Source: Tulasnella sp. 424 (Eukaryota; Basidiomycota; Agaricomycetes; Cantharellales; Tulasnellaceae). Taken from it: a stretch of DNA of 49,265 bases. The notes below the pieces were generated by a model. The model was not told the DNA's origin, made no database searches, and was given only the letters and a program-made list of their open reading frames with translations. The stretch lies in assembly GCA_019633425.1 (NCBI GenBank), contig WSUB01000240.1, forward strand, positions 1 through 49,265, written 5' to 3'. Every line of letters begins with the position of its first letter. The first letter of the stretch is position 1. Positions 42,800 to 49,265 of the stretch are shown here, piece after piece. Position numbers and translations under genes: made by a program.

Positions 42800-44335
42800 T
42801 GTTAAGCACCGGTTATTCGGTAGCGCGCGCGAGGCGTGGGAACGGGGAATCGCCGTGCGGAATACTAATTAGACAGAGGTAACTAACTATTGAATCCCAA
42901 CTAATTATTTAATTAGAAGAGAATTTAATTAGCTAGGAATGTACGTAGATAGGATACGACTAATAGAATGTATTTACTCTATTATTATCTACTGTGGCTG
43001 GGCTTCCTACTGCAGTGCAAAGGGAACGCAGAGGCGTGGGATCTGAGTGTTCAGATTCTACTTTCTCAGTTTGGGAAGTCCAAAAGAGGTAATTCCGACT
43101 AACTAATGACACCGTTAGATAGAGCTAAATTATATCTTTCTGTACGTGGTCTTAGCGTAGCGGAATTCCAAGATTTGGGCGAGCTATTAACAAAATACCG
43201 TGTTAAGGCTGCACCAGCTGCACCCGGGTTTCGGATTATCCTCCGGAGGCGTCCTGGACGTTCTGGAAGAGTTATTCGTACTCAAATATAGTATTCGCGG
43301 ACGATGGAAGTTGTCCGGGGACGTTCCGAGGCCTACAGCGATAGCTAGTATCGGTGGGCCGGTCTCTCTCTGCCAAATATGGAATAAGCGCCGGTTCAGA
43401 TTCCTCGGTGACGTCCGTTGACACCGAAGGAGTTCGAATTACGTAAAGATAATAGTACCGTTGAAATCGTCTCGATGAGAGCTTTCCAATGGTATCCTTA
43501 GCGTAAGCGAATTCCGAGTAGGGCGAAAGGAATTCCGGGAAAGGGAGACGGATTTAGTAAATATGCAAAGGGTAAGTACTAGCTACTTGTGACGTTAATA
43601 GTACAGAGTGTAGCTATTCACTATACGAGTAGAGCGGTCTACTTAGCGTGAAGATCGACCAAGACTTGGGCTCGCTAGAGGCCAAATGGCGTTGGCGACA
43701 TCTAGGACGGCGATGACAGGTTTCGCTAAGAGTATCGTTGCATTAGCGACGCAGGAGTCTTTTATCCCAAAGATCCAATGGTAAGTACCTTTTATCCCGC
43801 AAGGCTAACGGTAGTTTTCCTAGTATCACGCTGGAAAGGGCGGGCTTGAAGCACACAGGCTAGATTTGGTAAATTCAGGGTAAGATAGGGATGTGGCAAT
43901 ATCTTATCGCCACAGCCGTATTTATTAGCTAGGTACGAACATCCTACAGAGTTCTAGCTAGTTCTACGTTATTCTGGGGAGTCGGGGCGGCTCCGGGGGA
44001 TCGGCCAGTGGCCGGCGCACAGTCTGGGCGCTTAATTGCCCAGCCGGGTACCGGGCCCGCCCCCGGAGGGTTGCAACGTGTTCTAACACGTGCATCCTCG
44101 GCGAATCGATATTCTAAGGCTATTCACCAAAGTGGGAATGCTTCCTACTTCGGCGGATAGTCGGAAATTCGAGATTGTCGATCCGGTTTCCCAAAAATGG
44201 CCAAAAAAGGTAATTTCGTCATTTCTTAAGCTATTTACTCCGGAATTTCTGTAGTATTATTCGTAGAAACAAAAGAAAAGAAAGGAGACATTTTATTTTC
44301 TAAAAGATAGAGTGAGGAGGCTAGCTAATGGTACA
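42800..44335 (-). mobile_element. LTR, 1536 bp (3' LTR of the gag-protease element)
   Basis: Plus-strand ends TGTTAAG and GGTACA, thus TG...CA in either reading. Its inner 3' end resembles 48524-48640 (the 5' LTR start as seen on the plus strand: TGTTAAG, then GTGGGAA-CGGGAA). Its 5' part (44335 down to about 43880) resembles 48821-49265 in opposite orientation: TGTACCAT, GAAACCGGA, GGGCAATTAA-CGCCC, and repeated GTAGAA words. The flanks GTCCG and TTCAA do not match, so it is not a solo LTR with its own target duplication. It begins one base after the protease stop codon. Confidence 0.7.
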
Positions 44336-44336
44336 T

Positions 44337-45380
44337 TCAATGATGGGGCATCCGCGTGGGTGCGGACCCCACGGTCCATAACAGTCCGCCTTCAACAGGC
44401 TCGTCTCCAACTTCCTCAGCAAGGTGAGCTTTCTTTACCTCCTTTAGTAGGCTGCTGACGGCTAATGCATGTCGGTATCGATCATCTTGTTCAGCTGGAA
44501 CATTCCCGTTCCAGCGGTCAAGCCATAAACAGGGATCGTGGCCAATCCCGACGGTTTCGCCTCGGGAGAGTCGGATCGGGTTGGGGGAGAAATTTGCTAT
44601 TTGAAGTATTGGCGAATTTCGATTTATGATTGAGTCTGGTGAGCCATACAGGTCCTCTGTTCCTCTCCTTGCTGACATCACCTTTTCGATGTATAAATGA
44701 TCTATCCCCCCAGGGAATGAGACCTCGACAGGAACTGAAGCAACCGTTTCTGGTGGGATAATCCACGAACGTTTAGTCCTTACAGGTACATCGATCGTGC
44801 GTGGCGTTGTCCTTTTTGTTTTATGCGTAACATATCTGGACTTGATAATGCCAAATACGCGACCTTCGCCGTCCCTAAGATGCGGTCCTACTGAATTTAC
44901 TACAGGAACGTGTCTGCCCGAGCTCCCGAGCACTAACCAGGTCTTATCTTCTTTTCTAACAATAGATAACGTGTATTGATCCGCGAAATCGTTTCCCAAA
45001 AGGAATGGTGTGTTCATTCCTTTCACAATGTAGGCTTCAACGCTCATCTGGACATCTCCGTGCTCTGTGGGAAACTCTAGCTGGAGCTCCGCGAAACCGG
45101 AGATGGTGGATTTACCAGTTACTTGAATTAGATTAACCTTGTGTCCTGTCTTTAGTTTAGGCTTAGGCTGTATCTGATTCCATAGTGCGCTAGAAATGAG
45201 GGTGATATCGGATCCTGAATCGATTATGAGGTCGGCGTTCATACCGTTGACTTTCGCTGAGACGGTCGTGGCTTTAGATCCAATGTGAAACCAGCAGGTC
45301 GAGACATGTATCTCTTGAGTTGAATGGTTTCTCCTGTCGATATTGGCGGTTTGCTTACTAGCGAAGCAAATACATTGCAT
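44337..45380 (-). CDS. Retroelement aspartyl protease plus linker (347 aa)
   Basis: Retropepsin-like: active site LIIDSGSDITLISSALW, and the second conserved phrase TPFLLGNDF. After the protease (first ~150 residues) comes the kind of linker that precedes RT in Ty3/gypsy elements (SWIIPPETVASVPVEVSFPG, ILQIANFSPNPIRLSRGETV). Instead of RT, the frame ends TVGSAPTRMPHH and a stop right at the LTR. It starts 143 bp past the gag stop in its own frame; whether it is made by frameshifting or reinitiation is unknown. The frame is intact. Confidence 0.85.
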   Translation of the reverse strand: MQCICFASKQTANIDRRNHSTQEIHVSTCWFHIGSKATTVSAKVNGMNADLIIDSGSDITLISSALWNQIQPKPKLKTGHKVNLIQVTGKSTISGFAELQLEFPTEHGDVQMSVEAYIVKGMNTPFLLGNDFADQYTLSIVRKEDKTWLVLGSSGRHVPVVNSVGPHLRDGEGRVFGIIKSRYVTHKTKRTTPRTIDVPVRTKRSWIIPPETVASVPVEVSFPGGIDHLYIEKVMSARRGTEDLYGSPDSIINRNSPILQIANFSPNPIRLSRGETVGIGHDPCLWLDRWNGNVPAEQDDRYRHALAVSSLLKEVKKAHLAEEVGDEPVEGGLLWTVGSAPTRMPHH

Positions 45381-45522
45381 TCTTTACTAGGCTTAATGGG
45401 AGGGGAAGGCGAAATGACGGAAATGGCGGACGAATGGGCCTCTGGATTGAGCAATTCTCCTTTTGGAGGTTCGGATCACCCCAGTTTCGACTTACTGGTT
45501 TTATTCGAATACTGAGGGTGGT

Positions 45523-47349
45523 CTAATTTTCCGATTTAGCGTCTTTGTCCTCAGAATGTTCGTCCAAGCTCTCGGTTTCTTCCTTGGTGTCGATTTCTTC
45601 TTCTTCACTAGATTCTTCTAGGTATGCTTCTTCGTAAGCGCTCATTGCTCCCAAATATTCATTTGAAGGACTGACAAAGTTTGCTTTGACGCGTTTGGCT
45701 CCTTTCCTGGCGTATTTACACTCGTTGTCCCAGTGCTTCAGCAAACCGCAATGTCGGCACGGTCGAGCTCCTTTTTCTTCGGGCGATTTTCCTTTAGGGG
45801 TCGTCTTATCATCACAAGGGTACGGTGGCTTACCTATATCCTTACTGAACCCGATTAAATGCGCATGGGCGTCTTTACGCGGAGAGGTGGCAGCACCTTT
45901 CCCACGGGGCGGACGAGGTGTCGAGTGGCCAGCCTCGGCTCGGTGAGCTCTTGAAGAGTACTTATTCCCTCCTCTATTTCCTTGTTCGATAGCGCGGATT
46001 CGCCTTTCAAGTCGATCAAAACCGTCCGCGGAGCTTCCAGGTCCGTACATAAGTGCATCTTTGTGGTAAATAATCTTGTCTTGCAGGTCCACTGTGTGCT
46101 GGAGTACTGAGGTATCGATGACAGAGTGCCAGTATTTCGGTGCTCCTTCCATAATGGCAAGTATAAGTTCGGTTTCCGTGTATGATTCGGCTGTATGTAG
46201 TAACTTGAGCTTGCGAATATAGTACTCGGATGGTTTTTCTCTGGGCGCCGATGAATCTCTGTAAGTGGCACTCTTTGCTCTTAACTTCTGACGGTCTAAC
46301 CAGGTCCTACCCATATAGTAGCTTCGGATCTCAGCTCTTAAAGTGTCCCAATCCTTGGCAGCAGCGTAACGTCTTTGAATGGGAAGACTTTGCCACCAGG
46401 TTTTGGCATTTTGCTTGAAACAAGTGGGTACCACGCTGCCCAATTGTTTCCAAATGATTGGCGAACGCTCAGCTAAGAAGTCTATTCCTTCCATCCAGTC
46501 GACTGATTTATCTGAGTCCCCATCCCATTCTTCGATATGTTCCGGTTTCAGTTTCATTTTGATATGAGGGACGTCCACCTTAACTGGTTTCCGTTCTACA
46601 TAGTACCTAACGTATCCTCCTTGGTCGTCATCACCGAACCAGCTAAACGTGTCCCCGTTTCCTCCGCCCGGGGGTCCAGGAGGTCCAGGAGGTCCTGGGG
46701 GTCCATGCGGATTAGGCGGTCCAGGTGGAGGCGGTCCGTACCGTCTTCGCGGAGGGGGTGGACCAAGGGGAGGCTGCCGATTAGGATTGTTTGGTGGTGG
46801 ACGGTTCGGGGGTCGATTCGGAGGAAGATTGGGAGGTCCCCCACCGTTGTTGGGCCTTTGTGAAGGAAGTCCAGCGTCAGCAGAATCCGAGGATGAGTCG
46901 TCCGGATACCTACCTGGGGCTCCAGTGCTTCGCCGCGGGGCGTGGAATCTCACGGGCGCTTGGCTTGCGAAGGTCGCCGCTGCTCTTCTAGAAGAGCTTT
47001 GCCCTTGAGCGAACTGTGACGGAGCAAATATATCAGTAAGTCTTCGTCCTCTATTTCGATCACCGAGCTGATCCGGTACTGCTCTCTCAGGTGTAGGGAT
47101 GTATTCGTCAATACTGCATCCGGGCGCCTGTTCAGAGCATCGCGAAACTCTTGAGCTGTTATGGCTTCTTGAAGGAGCTTCATGTAAGGTTCGTTGCACC
47201 TCTCTTTCGCTGTCTTCGTCTTCTGAAGTTTCCGAATCCATGCGTTTATTCAGGGCTAATGGAGATAGGATTCGTTTAGCGGGTGCTGGGGCGGTCAGTC
47301 GTGCGATGGAATGTTCTTCGATTTGAACTTTGTAGTCGTCACCAAGCAT
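45523..47349 (-). CDS. Retroelement Gag with zinc knuckle (608 aa)
   Basis: Capsid-like domain around residues 270-400: KLKPEHIEEWDGDSDKSVDW, WWQSLPIQRR, EIRSYYMGRTWLDRQKLR, YYIRKLKLL, as in fungal Ty3/gypsy Gag. A CCHC knuckle follows (CRHCGLLKHWDNEC, CX2CX4HX4C). N-terminal third is disordered and contains a strongly Pro-rich stretch (GPPGPPGPPGPPGG). The C-terminus is acidic (EEEEIDTKEETESLDEHSED). Open from an ATG at 47349 to a stop at 45523 without damage, unlike the neighbouring pol remnant. Confidence 0.88.
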   Translation of the reverse strand: MLGDDYKVQIEEHSIARLTAPAPAKRILSPLALNKRMDSETSEDEDSEREVQRTLHEAPSRSHNSSRVSRCSEQAPGCSIDEYIPTPERAVPDQLGDRNRGRRLTDIFAPSQFAQGQSSSRRAAATFASQAPVRFHAPRRSTGAPGRYPDDSSSDSADAGLPSQRPNNGGGPPNLPPNRPPNRPPPNNPNRQPPLGPPPPRRRYGPPPPGPPNPHGPPGPPGPPGPPGGGNGDTFSWFGDDDQGGYVRYYVERKPVKVDVPHIKMKLKPEHIEEWDGDSDKSVDWMEGIDFLAERSPIIWKQLGSVVPTCFKQNAKTWWQSLPIQRRYAAAKDWDTLRAEIRSYYMGRTWLDRQKLRAKSATYRDSSAPREKPSEYYIRKLKLLHTAESYTETELILAIMEGAPKYWHSVIDTSVLQHTVDLQDKIIYHKDALMYGPGSSADGFDRLERRIRAIEQGNRGGNKYSSRAHRAEAGHSTPRPPRGKGAATSPRKDAHAHLIGFSKDIGKPPYPCDDKTTPKGKSPEEKGARPCRHCGLLKHWDNECKYARKGAKRVKANFVSPSNEYLGAMSAYEEAYLEESSEEEEIDTKEETESLDEHSEDKDAKSEN

Positions 47350-47499
47350 TCCTCAGTATTCCTCAGCAATGGTAGGATGCTCCTTTAGATGGTCTCCCCA
47401 GTTTCGTTGGTATGTAGTTGGCAGCATAGCGATTCGCTGCTCCTTTGTGAGAGGGATAATATGCCAGGCTTTCGCGAGCCACGTTTCTACTAAATACCA

Positions 47500-48471
47500 T
47501 TATAGAATACAATATTCTTCAAGTTCTACGAAGTTGTATTCGCCTTCGCCATTGTCGCTATCGTTACGGAACTTTCCTGGCCAAATGAGTGGGGGGTCGA
47601 TTTTCCAACCGGGTTCGAAGCGTTGACGTGACTGGTATAATTTAGTTAGCTCGAAGTGTAGTTTACCCCATGCGTGTCTGTCTACATAGTAGTAATCCGT
47701 ACGTCCACATACGGCCCGAGCTCTAATAAAATTATCCATCAATTCGAATATGTCATGAAGGTCTCCACTTTCATGCTTCGGATCCATCCAGCAGTCCTCG
47801 ATGGGATCTGAAGGGAAAAGGGTAGTATGAATATCATACAGACGTTCTTCTCGAGCTCGATCTGCACTTATTCCTAGTAGCATAACAGAGCGACATTTAG
47901 CGTGTGCCATGACTGGAGCGTACGGCTCGTCGGTGTCGTCTTCGATGTCTGGGAAATCTGGTTTATTCCAATATTTAGACGGGGTCTGTTTATCAGTGTA
48001 ATATCCCCCTGTAGGTTCTGACTGGATTCTTACTTTTTCCTCATCTTCCTTGGTCTCTTGGTCGCTCGTACTCTCATGTTGTTCGCGAATAGACGTGAGA
48101 TTGGTTGGTCGAAAGGGAGTGGGGTAGTTGGGAGCTGAGTGTGGTGGACTTTCGAGGGGAGGTGAGTTTAGTCGCACTGTTTGTTTGGCGATTGCTGGTG
48201 TTTGCGGCATACCCCCGATGCTCATTACCGGGGTTTCAGGGCCGGTAGGACGCAAGGCTGATGGAGTGTTGGGCGGAATGAGAGATGGATCGCTTCCACG
48301 ACGTCCGATCTCGGTGGCAAGGGATTCAGAGGCTGCACTGGGAGCATTGCTAGGTGTGGGTCCGGAGCGGAGTTGCGGCGAAGTATTCCGGACGAATTGG
48401 TTCTTCTTGCCTTTGGTCCGCTTAGCTGGAAGCGGCTCATTTGGCATTTGATTAGTCTTCTTCAGCGGCAT
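47500..48471 (-). CDS. Retroelement first ORF, unknown function (323 aa)
   Basis: Begins 33 bp inside the primer-binding site: MPLKKTNQMPNEPLPAKRTK. The first ~150 residues are Ser/Pro/Thr-rich and basic; the rest is more ordered, with WNKPDFPDIEDDTDEPYAPV, MAHAKCRSVMLLG, ARAVCGRTDYYYVDRHAWGK and ELTKLYQSRQRFEPGWKIDP. I recognise no domain. Position suggests a Gag-related or accessory protein that precedes Gag proper. Intact. Confidence 0.7.
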   Translation of the reverse strand: MPLKKTNQMPNEPLPAKRTKGKKNQFVRNTSPQLRSGPTPSNAPSAASESLATEIGRRGSDPSLIPPNTPSALRPTGPETPVMSIGGMPQTPAIAKQTVRLNSPPLESPPHSAPNYPTPFRPTNLTSIREQHESTSDQETKEDEEKVRIQSEPTGGYYTDKQTPSKYWNKPDFPDIEDDTDEPYAPVMAHAKCRSVMLLGISADRAREERLYDIHTTLFPSDPIEDCWMDPKHESGDLHDIFELMDNFIRARAVCGRTDYYYVDRHAWGKLHFELTKLYQSRQRFEPGWKIDPPLIWPGKFRNDSDNGEGEYNFVELEEYCIL

Positions 48472-48503
48472 TCTAATTACGTATCACAGGCTTATTTAAC
48501 GAC

Positions 48504-48521
48504 TCCTCACCTGGAGCACCA
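48504..48521 (-). other. Primer-binding site of the minus-strand retroelement
   Basis: On the minus strand TGGTGCTCCAGGTGAGGA follows two bases after the LTR end CTTAACA. PBSs begin TGG because they pair with the CCA end of a tRNA. The matching tRNA was not identified. Confidence 0.7.
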
Positions 48522-48523
48522 CA

Positions 48524-48680
48524 TGTTAAGTTTCGCCGGCTGGGGCGTGTGCGCTAACCGTGGGAAACGGGAAGTTGCTGCACAGGAAACATATTAGAAT
48601 AGTAGGTAAACCGAAATATACTGACTACTTAGCCTATACCGTATCTAGGCTCTTGTACGTAGTCGTAGAGTTAATATAAG
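48524..48680 (-). mobile_element. Inner part of the 5' LTR (minus-strand element)
   Basis: Reads ...CTTAACA on the minus strand just before the PBS. It is similar over 100-150 bp to the inner end of the LTR at 42800 (CGTGGGAA-CGG, TATTAGA, GTACGTAG words in order). The similarity fades near 48680, where a purine-rich tract (GAGAGAAAGAGACGG) starts, so this LTR appears cut off there. The right border is approximate. Confidence 0.6.
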
Positions 48681-48689
48681 GTGTTTGGT

Positions 48690-48820
48690 ATATTATCTGA
48701 GAGAAAGAGACGGACGGGAATGTCCGATGTCGAGTGGAAACAGTTGGGCGAAGGCTGGGTGCCGAAAACGGCTGTTAGGGAACCGTGGGATCCGCGTCTA
48801 TGCGGACACCCACCCACGAA
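48690..48820 (+). mobile_element. Internal 3' end of a second, plus-strand copy
   Basis: A purine-rich tract (about 48702-48720) and then sequence similar, inverted, to the protease end at 44460-44337. Read on the plus strand it gives TVGSASMRTPTH, matching TVGSAPTRMPHH, just before TGTACCAT. A stem TCCGC-GTCTAT-GCGGA lies at 48791-48806, with an equivalent at 44351-44366. Confidence 0.6.
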
Positions 48821-49265
48821 TGTACCATAAAATAAACCTTCCTACTCATTTTCCGTACTATATTTAATATCATTTCTCACGCCTTTGTCTATACGTACGA
48901 TTTCCGCGAAAGTCCGAAGCCAAAAGGCGTCTAAATAAAGAATTTCCCTGTCCGGCCTGTTTATTTGCGAAACCGGAACTGACACTGAATTCTTCCCTTT
49001 CTCCTCGTCGAATTTGTTGAACTAAGCTTCGTAAGTTCGACGAAACACTTCGGGCGACTCACCGATCGCTTTGCAACGTGCCGCAGCACAAGCCAACAGG
49101 CTCGGGGCCGCTCAATTACCTGAACGGGCAATTAATCGCCCAAGCGCACCCGCAGTCCGTCGGCGCGTTGCCCGAGTCTTCCCCTTCGAACCGAAGACTC
49201 GAGCGATGAGTAGAATAGCGTAGAATATTGTAGAATAATCTAGAATGTTCTTACCTTGTAAATAA
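48821..49265 (+). mobile_element. LTR of the second, plus-strand copy (cut by window end)
   Basis: Starts TGTACCAT, like the LTR at 44335 read on the minus strand. Shares GAAACCGGA, TTGCAACGTG, GGGCAATTAA and CGCCC, and the terminal GTAGAATA-words, at similar spacing over 445 bp. It continues beyond the window. Confidence 0.65.

Noticed and set aside
42800..44335. Solo LTR inserted between protease and RT of one element
   Set aside because: The 5-bp flanks (GTCCG, TTCAA) are not a target duplication, and a second copy shows the same protease-LTR joint. Kept as the alternative model but not preferred.
46537..47008. Gly-rich plus-strand frame opposite Gag
   Set aside because: It is the complement of the Pro-rich stretch of Gag; no start context, splice sites or homology support it.

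Overview
The window is nuclear DNA of a filamentous basidiomycete, most likely an Agaricomycete. The support is: many 50-100 bp GT-AG introns in conserved genes, a retaining-type fungal trehalose phosphorylase, a large family of F-box genes, a protein kinase fused to TPR repeats, and Ty3/gypsy retroelements. I cannot fix the genus. No tRNA, rRNA or CRISPR array was seen. One 100-N assembly gap is present.

Layout. (1) 1-3.0 kb: one minus-strand F-box gene between two diverged copies of a 0.64 kb flank. (2) 3.9-7.3 kb: a three-exon Ecl1-type life-span factor gene. (3) 8.1-10.0 kb: a divergent pair, PNP oxidase (pdx3, minus) and glycolipid transfer protein (plus), sharing a 135 bp promoter gap. 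(4) 10.3-19.7 kb: a plus-strand tandem array of four F-box paralogues with relic 3' ends and a segmental duplication; the last gene contains the N gap, whose flanks are identical and therefore look like an unmerged contig overlap. (5) 21.4-29.0 kb: a housekeeping block of trehalose phosphorylase (+), an aldo-keto reductase with a C-terminal membrane anchor (-), BUB3 (+) and an MPDU1/Lec35-like PQ-loop protein (-). (6) 31.2-36.7 kb: a kinase fused to about 28 forty-residue TPR-like repeats. Its array is nearly perfect at the DNA level and is broken by a 23-bp tandem duplication that shifts the frame. Its first exon is present twice. (7) 39.1-49.3 kb: an accessory, repeat-rich end. It holds a 365-bp copy of the MPDU1 3' end joined to a decayed Ty3/gypsy integrase/RNase H/RT remnant, a 476-bp inverted-repeat element inside that remnant, and a gag-protease retroelement with 1.5 kb LTRs that seems to lack RT and integrase.

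How the parts relate. The conserved genes cover cofactor B6 synthesis, lipid transfer, trehalose turnover, the spindle checkpoint and ER glycosylation, and sit in compact divergent or convergent pairs. The F-box and kinase-TPR genes are lineage-expanded families that evolve by duplication and unequal exchange. Exon structures of pdx3, GLTP, trehalose phosphorylase, AKR, BUB3 and MPDU1 were worked out by hand: every junction obeys GT-AG, phases match, and totals divide by three.
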